Numbered from the stretch's first letter, positions 45,627 to 54,452 are shown. The stretch: 64,000 bases of DNA from Oceanirhabdus sp942490885 (GCA_942490885.1 CALNYT010000002.1:3410001-3474000), one strand, 5' to 3'. Numbers and translations are program-made. The notes: generated by a model not told the origin, from the letters alone.

Positions 45627-46656
45627 TCGTAAATGCCTCTTTACCCTCCATATTTTTCTCAAGTAATCCCTTTTCATAAAGAAACTCAGTATAATTGTTC
45701 CATACTTCTTCCTTCATTTCGCCCCAACGTTCTGCATCAGCTTTATACTGAGTCGCTAAGTATTCTTGACTTTTCATAACAAGTTCTTCATCATTTTCTG
45801 GTGCATACTTTAAGAAAATTTTAGCACTGTCTTTTGGATTCTCAATACAATATTCATATCCTTTTGTTGTAGCCTTTAAAAATTTTTCAGCAAGTTCTGG
45901 TTCCTCAGCTAATAGCTGCTCATTAGCTATTAACACAGGTGTATAATAATCTAATCTCGCATCTGTTTTTCCTAAATCTATATAATTAAGTTCAACCCCT
46001 CTTAATTCTGCTTCAATTCCTGTCCATCCATAAAAAATCCATTGGAAATCCATACTATTTTTAGTTGCAGTAAAAAAGTCTTCAGCTCCAACATCTATAA
46101 TACTAAGCTTAGAAAAATCCGCTCCTTCGTTATCCATAAGTGCTTTAAGGATAGCTGGTTCAGTTGGTGAACCCCATCCTCCATATACTTTATCTTCAAA
46201 ATCTTTAGGAGTCTTGATATTTTTTTCAACTGGTGATGCAAATCCTGACGTGTTATGCTGAATAATAGCTGCTATAGCCTTAATAGGCAATGGATTTTCT
46301 GCTGTTCTAGCAAAAGTAACATCCTCTTGGTAGCTCACACCAAATTCACCCTTACCTGCTGCGATAAGACTAGATGTTCCACCTTCAGATGGTTGAATAA
46401 TTTCTACATCCAAACCTTCCTCTTCAAAATATCCATTCTCTTTAGCAACATATAACCCTGTGTGATTTGTATTAGGCAGCCAATCTAAAATAACCGTAAC
46501 CTTTCTTAATTCTTTACTCTCTTTTTCATTCTCTGCCTTACTCTCATTTTTTACATTTTCTTTACTATTATTAACATCCTTTTTACCAGTACAGCCCATA
46601 AAAAATACTGCAGTGAATATAAACAATGTTAAAATTGATATTATTTTTTTATTCAT
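45607..46656 (-). CDS. ThiY-type lipoprotein binding protein (NMT1/THI5 family)
   Basis: 349 residues. The lipoprotein signal ends FFMGC. The mature start VTVILDWLPNTNHTGLYVAKENGYFEEEGLDVEIIQPSEGG is the family hallmark for HMP/formylaminopyrimidine binders, followed by FGVSYQEDVTFARTAENPLPIKAIAAI. It should capture a thiamin pyrimidine precursor. It overlaps the permease end by 4 bp. Confidence 0.88.
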   Translation of the reverse strand: MNKKIISILTLFIFTAVFFMGCTGKKDVNNSKENVKNESKAENEKESKELRKVTVILDWLPNTNHTGLYVAKENGYFEEEGLDVEIIQPSEGGTSSLIAAGKGEFGVSYQEDVTFARTAENPLPIKAIAAIIQHNTSGFASPVEKNIKTPKDFEDKVYGGWGSPTEPAILKALMDNEGADFSKLSIIDVGAEDFFTATKNSMDFQWIFYGWTGIEAELRGVELNYIDLGKTDARLDYYTPVLIANEQLLAEEPELAEKFLKATTKGYEYCIENPKDSAKIFLKYAPENDEELVMKSQEYLATQYKADAERWGEMKEEVWNNYTEFLYEKGLLEKNMEGKEAFTNEHLPK

Positions 46657-47450
46657 TTTATTCTCTCCTTTTTTTCTTTATGTACAATATTAGTGTTTCT
46701 TTCCCATGGCATTAATAAATATTGAATCATAAATAATAATCCAAACAAAGCCATACTTAAAACCACAATTATTAAAATTACAGCAAAGACCTTATCCAAT
46801 GCATATGCCTTTTTTACTCTAAGCATATAAATTCCTAGTCCTTCAGAGCCACCGAGCCATTCCCCTATTACTGCACCCATAATACTATATGTGGCTGCAA
46901 TCCTAAGTCCAGAAAAGAAATTAACCATAGATGCTGGAAATTTTACAGTTCTAAATATCTGTATTTTATTAGCACCCATTGACTTCAATAAATTTATCAT
47001 ATCCTTATCTACAGAATCTAGTCCATCAATTAAACTTATAACTATAGGGAAAAAACAAACTAAAACTACAACTATAACCTTTGGTAAAATTCCAAATCCA
47101 AACCACATTGCAAACAATGGAGCCAGTGCAATAATAGGAATAGTTTGAGATAGTACCAATATTGGATAAATAGCTTTTCTTATTACTTTTATACTATCCA
47201 TAACCACTGCCAATATTAAAGCGAGGACAATAGCAATAGCAAATCCTATCATAGCTTCTTTTAAAGTAGTATAAATGTGTTGTTTTATTGTAGGAAGTAT
47301 TTCAAATAAAGTTATAATTATATCTTTTGGTGATGGAAGCATATATCGTTCTACAATATTTCCATCTACCACGATCTGCCATATTATTAATAAAAAGATT
47401 TGAAATCCTATAGGTATTAATTTATTTTTTATATTTATATGTTTTTTCAT
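46653..47450 (-). CDS. ThiX/SsuC-type ABC transporter permease
   Basis: 265 residues with six helices and the binding-protein-dependent inner-membrane motif region (VDKDMINLLKSMGANKIQIFRTVKFPASMVNFFSGLRIAATYSIMGAVIGEWLG). The start overlaps the end of the preceding thiamin-binding-like gene by 29 bp. It forms the channel with the ATPase and binding protein downstream. Confidence 0.9.
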   Translation of the reverse strand: MKKHINIKNKLIPIGFQIFLLIIWQIVVDGNIVERYMLPSPKDIIITLFEILPTIKQHIYTTLKEAMIGFAIAIVLALILAVVMDSIKVIRKAIYPILVLSQTIPIIALAPLFAMWFGFGILPKVIVVVLVCFFPIVISLIDGLDSVDKDMINLLKSMGANKIQIFRTVKFPASMVNFFSGLRIAATYSIMGAVIGEWLGGSEGLGIYMLRVKKAYALDKVFAVILIIVVLSMALFGLLFMIQYLLMPWERNTNIVHKEKKERIK

Positions 47451-47712
47451 TTATAGTAACACCTTCAGGTTTATAATCAATTTTTACAATCGAAACTACT
47501 CTTTCAGCTCCTTCTTTAACGCAAATATTTTGAACTGCTTTTACAATTTCCATCAGTTCATCTAACTCACCTTCCATTGTTGTTTCCATTGGACCAACCT
47601 CATATTTAACACCAGTAGATTGTATGTACTCAATAACCTTATCTACTACGGGATAAATTCTTGCATCCTCTACTACTGGTAAAACTTGCAGACTTACATT
47701 GATATTTGCCAT
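47422..47712 (-). CDS. MTH1187-family thiamin-binding protein (YkoF-like)
   Basis: 96 residues. The start at 47712 follows AAGGAGGAAG; an upstream ATG at 47730 covers that site. The sequence ANINVSLQVLPVVEDARIYPVVDKVIEYIQSTGVKYEVGPMETTMEGELDELMEIVKAVQ is the ferredoxin-like DUF77/MTH1187 fold. Members bind thiamin in the cytoplasm. It is the first gene of the TPP-riboswitch operon, ahead of the ThiX-ThiY-ThiZ transporter. Confidence 0.9.
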   Translation of the reverse strand: MANINVSLQVLPVVEDARIYPVVDKVIEYIQSTGVKYEVGPMETTMEGELDELMEIVKAVQNICVKEGAERVVSIVKIDYKPEGVTINEKTYKYKK

Positions 47713-47734
47713 TATTTCTTCCTCCTTCATGGTT

Positions 47735-47878
47735 TCTGTGAATTATTGGGTACATACCTTGTACACATACAATATTTGGGTTGGGGTCTGGTCCATGACC
47801 AATATTTGGGTGCGGACCTGGTACGCAGACAATATTTGGATGTACACCAATTATACTGACAATATTTGCACTTACAAT
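47735..47878. repeat. degenerate tandem repeat with an exact 30-nt period
   Basis: Units begin at 47741, 47771, 47801, 47831 and 47861, each with AAT(A/T)TTTGG-like starts; the second, third and fourth carry AATATTTGG then a GGGGTC/GCGGACC/TGTACACC variant. The array lies between the riboswitch terminator and the MTH1187 gene. The second unit (AATATTTGGGTTGGGGTC) is nearly the unit at 39280. Confidence 0.8.
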
Positions 47879-47879
47879 A

Positions 47880-47920
47880 TAAACAAAGCCCATTATCCTT
47901 AAAGAATAATGGGCTTATAA
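47880..47920 (-). terminator. expression-platform terminator of TPP riboswitch 1
   Basis: AAGCCCATTAT pairs with ATAATGGGCTT (47886-47896 and 47905-47915); the minus-strand exit is TGTTTATATTG. It lies about 65 nt after the aptamer. Confidence 0.8.
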
Positions 47921-47982
47921 CCAATAAATTGTGACATACATAAGTATAATAAACTTACAAATATACTATATTATACGTCAAC

Positions 47983-48070
47983 TTTCATTTCCTACGCTAG
48001 CATTACCTAGTTCAGGTTATAAGGGTCGGATTATAAATATCCCTCTCAGCCAATAACAGCTCCCCATAGA
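47983..48070 (-). promoter_or_regulatory. TPP riboswitch 1 (thiamin transporter operon)
   Basis: Minus-strand order: GGGGAGCTG, GGCTGAGAGGGATA, GACCCTTATAACCTGAACTAGGTAATGCTAGCGTAGGAAATG. These are the CUGAGA, ACCUGA and GCGxAGGGA blocks of the THI element. Confidence 0.95.
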
Positions 48071-48289
48071 TTACTATCAATTTTGAATTCCTTATATAGC
48101 TCTCTATAAATTTATAAAGATACTTATAAAAAACTCATACTTGAATTATTAAATTGTCCATCTATAATATACCTAATAAAAGCTGAAATGTCAATTTTAA
48201 CATTTCACCAAGTTAATGAATTTTCTAGTAGTAAAAAAGTAGAATACTACTAAATATCATTCTGTTCTTTCTTACTATCTACTCATACC

Positions 48290-49282
48290 TTAATTACTTA
48301 TTTCAAGATCTCCTGAATCAGTTTCAACTTTTATTTTATTTCCACCTTTGCCAACTGTTCCTTTCACATCCTTATCACATATATCTCCAGATATATTCAT
48401 TGGAAAGTCACTTATGAAATCTCCAAATGATGTCCTGAAATCTAACTCAAAGTTCGGATTTTCAGGGAATTTTAACTTTACATTCCCAAATGATGTCTCT
48501 ATATTTACATCATTTTGTAATTTTTCAAAAGTCACATTATACTTTCCTGAGTCAGATTTCCCATTGAATTCTCCAAGGCAATTATCAACAGTAATGTTAC
48601 CAAATGATGAGTCAAAACTACTTTTTTTAGAGTGTAAAGATTTAATATTTACATTTCCTGAATCAGTATTGCAGATAAATTCATTCCCTTTTAGTTGATC
48701 AATATTCACATGCCCAAATGATGTTTCAAACCTACTTTTGTTAGAGTCTAGAGATTTAATACTTACATTTCCTGAATCAGTGTTGCAGATAAATTCATTT
48801 ACTTTTAGTTCATCAATATTCACATCTCCGAACTCTGAATTAATTTTTATATTATTTGCATATTTCTCTGGAATATAGACATCTAATTGATACTTACTAT
48901 TATTAATATTAAAAACTAAAATTCTCTTAGGATGTTCTATTTCAATATTAAGGGCATCACCACTTTCTTTTATTTCCAAATGTGGTACCCCTTTTATACT
49001 ATTTGATGAATAATTACCATAAAAATGTGCTCTCACCTTATCTTCTTTTGTTAGAATTATTTTAATATCTGAACTATCTACATCAATATTTATCTTCTGA
49101 ATTTTACTTATCTCATGCTCCTTGCTCTCATCAATGTTCAACTTTTCCATGTTTAAATTACTACCAAAGCTAAAAATGCCATTTCCCGTTGCAAAGGAAG
49201 CTCCTACAGCAACAACTAAAGAACATACAACTACAAATACAGTAATCTTTATAAGTTTTTTTACATTAAATTGATTTTTCAT
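48290..49282 (-). CDS. DUF4097-family protein (membrane-anchored beta-repeat)
   Basis: 330 residues. The start at 49282 follows GGTGGAG. One membrane segment (LIKITVFVVVCSLVVAVGASFATG) is followed by a repetitive part with DSGNVSIKSLDSNKS, SFGHVNIDQLKGNEFICNTDSGN and SFGNITVDNCLGEF, a beta-helix-like architecture of about 22-residue turns. Such proteins are usually found with PadR and DUF1700 genes in cell-envelope stress modules. That context is present here, but the DUF1700 gene is broken. Confidence 0.85.
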   Translation of the reverse strand: MKNQFNVKKLIKITVFVVVCSLVVAVGASFATGNGIFSFGSNLNMEKLNIDESKEHEISKIQKINIDVDSSDIKIILTKEDKVRAHFYGNYSSNSIKGVPHLEIKESGDALNIEIEHPKRILVFNINNSKYQLDVYIPEKYANNIKINSEFGDVNIDELKVNEFICNTDSGNVSIKSLDSNKSRFETSFGHVNIDQLKGNEFICNTDSGNVNIKSLHSKKSSFDSSFGNITVDNCLGEFNGKSDSGKYNVTFEKLQNDVNIETSFGNVKLKFPENPNFELDFRTSFGDFISDFPMNISGDICDKDVKGTVGKGGNKIKVETDSGDLEISN

Positions 49283-49492
49283 AATCATCTCCACCCTTTA
49301 TAATTTTCACATTCATTCTCAAATAATTAACAGTTAGTTTATAGATTTTTTTTCCTAATGTTACTCCTCCTATGGATATTAACAGCCCTATACCTGCCTT
49401 CGCAACTCCAAGTGGAACAACTACAACGAAAGGTACAGAATTGTCTATGGATATAATTCATTCAAATAGTTCTCTCTCTTCATTGCTTTCAT
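49266..49492 (-). pseudogene. collapsed DUF1700/HAAS-type membrane protein gene
   Basis: AGGAG and an ATG at 49492 give MKAMKRENYLNELYP and a stop, the typical opening of DUF1700 proteins. After a frame change comes VPFVVVVPLGVAKAGIGLLISIGGVTLGKKIYKLTVNYLRMNVKIIKGGD, their usual last membrane helix and tail. About 100 residues of the middle are missing. In intact loci the gene lies between padR and DUF4097, exactly here. Confidence 0.75.
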
Positions 49493-49498
49493 CTCCTT

Positions 49499-49801
49499 TT
49501 AAAAAAATCTACCTACTACTTCAACAAACATAACCCATTCCTTTTTTAATTCTTCTCTTGCTTTTTTACCTTCATCCGTTAGTTTGTAATACTTCCTTGG
49601 TGGGCCTTCTTGTGATTCTTGTAGATATGTTGTTACAAATCCATCCTTTTTTAATCTTCTTAATAATGGGTATATAGTCCCTTCTGAAATCGTTATGTTT
49701 TCTGAAATATCACTAACAAGTTCATACCCATAACAATCTTTCTTATCTAAAATTGATAATACACATAATTCAAGAGCACCCTTTTTAAGTTGGATATTCA
49801 T
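49499..49801 (-). CDS. PadR-family transcriptional regulator
   Basis: 100 residues, the compact PadR-s2-like form. KGALELCVLSILDKKDCYGYELVSDISENITISEGTIYPLLRRLKKDGFVTTYLQESQEGPPRKYYKLTDEGKKAREEL is the winged-helix domain with its wing motif (PRKYYKLT). A short tail WVMFVEVVGRFF remains. It is the likely repressor of its own operon (DUF1700 remnant, DUF4097 gene) and probably responds to membrane-active compounds, by family analogy. Confidence 0.92.
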   Translation of the reverse strand: MNIQLKKGALELCVLSILDKKDCYGYELVSDISENITISEGTIYPLLRRLKKDGFVTTYLQESQEGPPRKYYKLTDEGKKAREELKKEWVMFVEVVGRFF

Positions 49802-50055
49802 ATAATCACCTCATTTGTATTTATCTTACATTTAACTTGTTAACTATATAATATCATACACTATTGTTTATTACAAGGTACTGAATTAGTGCTTTACATG
49901 CTTCAGTTGCGTATCAATTACCTTTGTAGTTTTCAGAAATGCATATTGTTTTTGTTTTATTATGTAACCAATGGTATGAGCTTACTTTTAATTATATTCA
50001 AAACAAGAATCCCAAAAATTATAGGAGATGATTGAAAATCATCTCCTTATTATAT

Positions 50056-50838
50056 TTATGAGATTTTATAACAATGATCTAAAGGACCGCTACCTTTCCC
50101 CAAATCTAAATTTGCTTTCAATGCTCCCATTATATATTCCTTGCTGTTACGTATGCTTTCTTCAATATTGTGTCCTAATGCAAGATTACTAGCTATAGCC
50201 GAGGATAATGTGCATCCAGTACCATGAGTATTAGAGTTTATAATTCTCTCCCCTTCAAACCAATGAATTTCACCTTTAGAAAACAATAAATCATTAGCAT
50301 TCTCTTCAAGATGCCCACCTTTGATTAAAATGTGTCCATCATAATTCTCAGCAATTTTTCTAGCTGCCTCCACCATATCCTCTGTTGTATTTATTTTGAA
50401 TCCACAAAGAATTTCTGCTTCAAACAGGTTAGGTGTAATAACCGTTGATAAGGGTATTAATTCATTTAGCAACTTATTTATAGCATCATCATTAAGTAGT
50501 TTGCTCCCTGATGTTGCTACCATAACAGGATCTACCACTATGTTCTTTGGTTTATACTCTTTTAATTTTTCTGCAATTACTTCAATAATTTCAATTGATG
50601 CAACCATGCCTATCTTTATAGCATCTGGGAAAATATCTGTAAATACACAATCCATTTGGTTTTTCACAAAATCCATTGAACAAGCTTCTATACCATAGAC
50701 TCCTGTTGTATTTTGAGCCGTTAGCGCCGTTATAACACTCATTCCATAACATTTATGGGCTGTTATTGTTTTTAAGTCTGCTTGAATACCAGCTCCACCA
50801 CTACAATCCGATCCCGCAATAGTCAGTACTTTCTTCAT
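50056..50838 (-). CDS. thiD: hydroxymethylpyrimidine/phosphomethylpyrimidine kinase
   Basis: 260 residues, start after AGAGGTGTTG. Signatures are LTIAGSDCSGGAGIQADLKTITAHKCYGMSVITALTAQNT at the N-terminus, VVDPVMVATSGSKLL, and the catalytic NTHGTGCTLSSAIASNLALG. It phosphorylates HMP to HMP-PP for thiamin synthesis. Last gene of thiM-thiE-thiD, 69 bp after thiE. Confidence 0.96.
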   Translation of the reverse strand: MKKVLTIAGSDCSGGAGIQADLKTITAHKCYGMSVITALTAQNTTGVYGIEACSMDFVKNQMDCVFTDIFPDAIKIGMVASIEIIEVIAEKLKEYKPKNIVVDPVMVATSGSKLLNDDAINKLLNELIPLSTVITPNLFEAEILCGFKINTTEDMVEAARKIAENYDGHILIKGGHLEENANDLLFSKGEIHWFEGERIINSNTHGTGCTLSSAIASNLALGHNIEESIRNSKEYIMGALKANLDLGKGSGPLDHCYKIS

Positions 50839-50907
50839 TTCAACACCTCTAATTTCATCAAAAAATTTTTTTCTATTTTTTATTCCCTGTCATTTCCAAA
50901 GATTTCA

Positions 50908-51555
50908 CTATATAAAAATATTTTGGCAAATTTCCTTTAGTTCACGAGTAGAGTTGGAGATATCTTTCTGAGCAAGAATTGCTGATATCACTGCAACTCC
51001 ATGAATTCCACTACCTTTTAGTGACAGTATATTCTCATTATTAATCCCGCCTATAGCGACTACAGGTATTGTTACTGATTCACAAATATTTTTCAAAGTC
51101 TCAAAAGAAATATCTCGTGTATTTTCTTTTGTATTAGTTGAAAACATTGCACCTACTCCTAAATAATCTGCTCCACGTTGTTCTGCAAGTATCGCTTCTT
51201 CCACAGTTCCTACCGAAACTCCTAATATTTTATCTTTACCTATAATTCTTCGAGCTTCTTGTATTGATATATCATCTTGTCCAATATGAACACCATCAGA
51301 ATCACTTTTTATTGCAATATCTAGATTATCATTTATTACAAAAGGTACATTATAGTAATGAGCTAACTCTTTCATTTCTAAAGCTAATTTCAAAAAACTT
51401 TGATGATCTAATTTCTTTTCTCTCAACTGTAAAAAAGTTACCCCATTAATCAAACTTTCCTCAACTTGAGAAGCTAAACTATGGTCACCTAACCAACTTC
51501 GATCTGTAACAAGATATAGAAGTAATGACTTATTATCTAATTTCAACCTTAGCAC
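50908..51555 (-). CDS. thiE: thiamin-phosphate synthase
   Basis: 215 residues. A GTG at 51555 or a TTG at 51546 can serve as start; both overlap the thiM end. LYLVTDRSWLGDHSLASQVEESLINGVTFLQLREKKLD, VPFVINDNLDIAIKSDSDGVHIGQDDI, LGVSVGTVEEAILAEQRGADYLGVGAMFSTNTKENT and VAIGGINNENI are the TIM-barrel pyrophosphate and pyrimidine pockets. It joins HMP-PP and thiazole phosphate into thiamin phosphate. Confidence 0.96.
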   Translation of the reverse strand: MLRLKLDNKSLLLYLVTDRSWLGDHSLASQVEESLINGVTFLQLREKKLDHQSFLKLALEMKELAHYYNVPFVINDNLDIAIKSDSDGVHIGQDDISIQEARRIIGKDKILGVSVGTVEEAILAEQRGADYLGVGAMFSTNTKENTRDISFETLKNICESVTIPVVAIGGINNENILSLKGSGIHGVAVISAILAQKDISNSTRELKEICQNIFI

Positions 51556-52357
51556 CTTCTTTCAGTGTTTCATAATCCATTAAACTTACACTATCCATCA
51601 AGTAAGTTCTAAAACTTCCAGTTCCCTCACTCTTTGCTACTGTCTTTTCATATGCTTTTTCTCCTGCTAATCCCATTACAGTAATTGCCATTACTGTTGC
51701 ACTTAAAACATCATCTTTATTAGAACCACAGTATGTAGCTATTACACTACTTGTCATACAACCTGTTCCTGTAATTCTTGCCATCATCTCGTGTCCATTA
51801 CGTATTAATCGTACCTTTTCACCATCTGTTACTATATCTATAGCACCCGTAACAGCAATAACACAATTAAATCTTTTAGCAACTTTTTTCACAAACTCAA
51901 TTGATTCTTCAATATTCTGGTTATCAATAACATCCTCTTCCTGTACGTCCACTCCACCAGTATTTTTTGTCTTTGTATACAAAGCTTTTATTTCTGACAT
52001 ATTTCCTTTAATTACAGAAAACTTTATTTCATCAATCAAAATCTTTACTGACTCATTTCTTAAATTTGAAGCTCCCACACCTACTGGATCCAGAATAACT
52101 ACCATTCCTAATTCATTAGCTTTCTTTCCTGCCTTAACCATAGATTCTACTGTCCTTTTGTTAAGTGTGCCTATATTAATATTTAACGCATTACTAATAG
52201 ATACGATATCTTCTACTTCATCAATATCATCCGCCATAAGAGGTGCTCCTCCTGAAGCTAAAACAATATTGGCACAATCATTTACAGTTACATAATTTGT
52301 TATATTATGTACAAGTGGTGGATTTAATTTCACATTTTCAAATAAACTCTTAAACAT
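51533..52357 (-). CDS. thiM: hydroxyethylthiazole kinase
   Basis: 274 residues starting at 52357, 9 nt after GGGAG; an in-frame ATG at 52366 is directly fused to that site and longer starts reach 52426. PPLVHNITNYVTVNDCANIVLASGGAPLMADD, VVILDPVGVGASNLR and RITGTGCMTSSVIATYCG (anion hole) are family hallmarks. It salvages the thiazole moiety. First gene after TPP riboswitch 2. Confidence 0.95.
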   Translation of the reverse strand: MFKSLFENVKLNPPLVHNITNYVTVNDCANIVLASGGAPLMADDIDEVEDIVSISNALNINIGTLNKRTVESMVKAGKKANELGMVVILDPVGVGASNLRNESVKILIDEIKFSVIKGNMSEIKALYTKTKNTGGVDVQEEDVIDNQNIEESIEFVKKVAKRFNCVIAVTGAIDIVTDGEKVRLIRNGHEMMARITGTGCMTSSVIATYCGSNKDDVLSATVMAITVMGLAGEKAYEKTVAKSEGTGSFRTYLMDSVSLMDYETLKEGAKVEIR

Positions 52358-52482
52358 ATTACTCATCTCCCATTTGCTTTTTTTGTCATAAATAATTTTA
52401 TTTTTTCTTACCAACTTATATATCAAATATTCTTACATTTTTCTTGGGAAACTCACGTTTTCACTCCTATTTCTAAAAAGTA

Positions 52483-52520
52483 CTTCTAAAAAAAAGCGTG
52501 CTACCAAAAGGGTAACACGC
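52483..52520 (-). terminator. expression-platform terminator of TPP riboswitch 2
   Basis: GCGTGxTACC pairs with GGTAxCACGC around AAAA (52496-52520); the minus strand continues TTTTTTTTAGAAG, a very strong T-run. Confidence 0.9.
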
Positions 52521-52540
52521 ATAAAGTATCTGCAAAATTT

Positions 52541-52648
52541 TTCCCTACGCTGGCATTATCCAGATCAGGTTAAGGCATATTGAAATATGCCTAAGGGTTT
52601 TCATCGTATCTATATGTATTCTCAGCCTGATTACACAAGCTCCCCTAC
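52541..52648 (-). promoter_or_regulatory. TPP riboswitch 2 (thiMED operon), with extended variable stem
   Basis: Minus-strand order: GGGGAGCTTG, GGCTGAGAATA, a variable arm, CCTTAACCTGATCTGGATAATGCCAGCGTAGGGAA. The stem between CUGAGA and ACCUGA carries an extra hairpin (AGGCATATTgAAATATGCCT), a variable arm longer than that of riboswitch 1. Confidence 0.95.
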
Positions 52649-52870
52649 CAATATTCATTTGTAACTAAATTATATGTTTTTTCACAAAACTAGTCAATGT
52701 TTTTTATAATATGTATTTTAATATCACAACCAACTCAACTGTAAAACATATGCTAACTTTATAAAAGAACTTTCTAACTACCCCAATCATATTAATAATT
52801 TACAAACAAAGCTTTCTTTTAAAAATATCACAATACTGGGAATTTAACATTAATTATATCTTGATCAACT

Positions 52871-52930
52871 CTTGTGATTTTAAGATTTATTATTTATAAA
52901 ATTGTGATTTTAAGATTTATTATTTATAAA
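52871..52930 (+). repeat. 30-bp tandem duplication
   Basis: TTGTGATTTTAAGATTTATT followed by ATTTATAAAA occurs twice in a row, starting at 52872 and 52902, with one or two changes at the end. It creates a repeated MILRFIIYK-like peptide in one frame. Confidence 0.8.
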
Positions 52931-53116
52931 TATCAAAGGTTAGTTTTACTCCTTTTTGCTATTCCAGTTTTTATATACTTTATACTTCATTTAAACTACA
53001 TTTATTATTTAAGCCTAAATGTTTTTCTTGTTTTTTCTTTATCACTGATTTTAATTCACAATATTCTTAAGGATACATCTAAAAATAAGTTTGTACAGAT
53101 TTTATTATACTTATAA
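52874..53116 (+). CDS. hydrophobic ORF of 80 codons, doubtful
   Basis: The frame starts inside the 30-bp duplication and lacks a ribosome site. Downstream it encodes two membrane-like segments (LVLLLFAIPVFIYFILHLNYIYYL and LNVFLVFSLSLILIHNIL) and KDTSKNKFVQILLYL. It could be the start of a lost membrane protein whose later part is the broken stretch at 53155-53480. Confidence 0.25.
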   Translation: MILRFIIYKIVILRFIIYKYQRLVLLLFAIPVFIYFILHLNYIYYLSLNVFLVFSLSLILIHNILKDTSKNKFVQILLYL

Positions 53117-53154
53117 TAATTTCCTTAAGTATATTTATGGATCTTTATGAACAT

Positions 53155-53480
53155 AAAATGGTTTTATAAAAGACCCTGATTTGAAAAGAGTTATAAAAAA
53201 AATTACCTACATTTCTTCTCGTAATAATACAATTTTAAAGAACTTAAATGGAATTAGTAATTTCAACAGTTTAGAAGTACTATCAATAGATAATAAAGAT
53301 GCTCTAAAAAAACGCCTTATCTAGAGGTTACAAGTTGCACTGTTCATGACACATTTGATACTATAGAAAGATTATTAGGACCATCCACCTACTAGAATTA
53401 ATATAAAAAGAAAGGTCAATTTTTCACCACATAAGAATATACCAGCTAAACTTCTTTACAAAATGAATAATATTCAATAG
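53155..53480 (+). pseudogene. broken gene stretch with leucine-rich-repeat-like piece
   Basis: In one frame KDPDLKRVIKKITYISSRN leads into ILKNLNGISNFNSLEVLSIDNKDALKK, a pattern like one leucine-rich repeat, then a stop. Another frame gives EVTSCTVHDTFDTIERLLGPSTY and a stop, and a third RINIKRKVNFSPHKNIPAKLLYKMNN. The peptides look protein-like but no frame is long. The parent is not identified. Confidence 0.4.
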
Positions 53481-53514
53481 AATTAAAAATAAATAGTAAA
53501 GTGGGGATTAATTT

Positions 53515-54408
53515 TTGAAAAACTTAACAAATACAAACATAATAATGAAAGAGAATCTAACACAAGAGGACTATAATCAAATTGACCTTTTAGAAAGCAT
53601 TTGTCTAAAAAAAGATAAGACATCTCTTAAATTAGAGTTAGATTATAAACTTAGTAAAGCACAATGGAATAAAGAAATACTAAACGAGTATAATGAATTT
53701 ATGTATTATGAAAACAATTTGCTTATTGGTTATATGGGGATTTGTCAATTTGGAGGGTCAGAGATAGAAGTCAATGGTATGGTTCATCCTGATTTTAGAA
53801 GAAACGGTATCTTCAAAGAGTTATATGAAAAGGTTAAGGAAGAGTTTAATAAGCGCTCCTGTGATAGAATGCTTTTACTGACTGATCATCACTCCATATC
53901 TGGTCAGGAATTTATAAAGACAACAGATGCAACTTATGATTTTTCAGAGTATGAAATGCACTTAAAAAACACAGTAAATAAAACACAATTATCCAATAGA
54001 ATTTCTTTGAGAAAAGCAACCAATAAGGACGCAAGAGAAATTGCTATACAGAATGCTATTTACTCTAGTGAAGAATTTATTGAAGAAGAAATCACATTAC
54101 CGGAAGATGAAGAAAAAAGTGGACTTACTATTTTCATTGCTGAATTAGGTTCAAAGATTGTTGGTAAAATAGGTCTTGAACTTAATCAAGGTATTGGCGG
54201 AATCTATGGTTTTGGAGTGCTTCCAGAATATAGATGCAACGGTTATGGTAGAGAAATTTTAATGAGTTCCATTGTAAAACTTAAAGAAAGAAATGCACAA
54301 GAAATCAAACTTCAAGTTGTTACTAAAAATAGCAATGCATTAAATCTATATAAATCCTGTAGATTTGAAGTAACATCAATAATGGATTACTATGTTGTAA
54401 ACAAATAA
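53515..54408 (+). CDS. tandem GNAT N-acetyltransferase
   Basis: 297 residues, TTG start preceded by GTGGGGAT. Two GNAT halves are visible: the first with NNLLIGYMGICQFGGSEIEVNGMVHPDFRRNGIFKELYEKV (an acetyl-CoA loop of the RxxGIF type), the second with GGIYGFGVLPEYRCNGYGREILMSSIV and VVTKNSNALNLYKSCRFEV. The second loop (RCNGYG) matches the canonical Q/RxxGxG/A pattern. Two-domain GNATs of this size often acetylate small amines or act in antibiotic tolerance, but the substrate is unknown. It is monocistronic with a terminator at 54453. Confidence 0.88.
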   Translation: MKNLTNTNIIMKENLTQEDYNQIDLLESICLKKDKTSLKLELDYKLSKAQWNKEILNEYNEFMYYENNLLIGYMGICQFGGSEIEVNGMVHPDFRRNGIFKELYEKVKEEFNKRSCDRMLLLTDHHSISGQEFIKTTDATYDFSEYEMHLKNTVNKTQLSNRISLRKATNKDAREIAIQNAIYSSEEFIEEEITLPEDEEKSGLTIFIAELGSKIVGKIGLELNQGIGGIYGFGVLPEYRCNGYGREILMSSIVKLKERNAQEIKLQVVTKNSNALNLYKSCRFEVTSIMDYYVVNK

Positions 54409-54452
54409 TGAAATAATCTAGAAAATTATAACCTAATCATATAATTATAAAT

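Noticed and set aside
47735..47878. Possible CRISPR array
   Set aside because: Units are contiguous at 30 nt with no unique spacers and diverge along their whole length; no cas gene is near.
47639..47924. Three overlapping frames rich in NIWV or PNIVCV repeats
   Set aside because: All are translations of the 30-nt tandem repeat array in different frames; none has a ribosome site and the period explains the repeated peptide.
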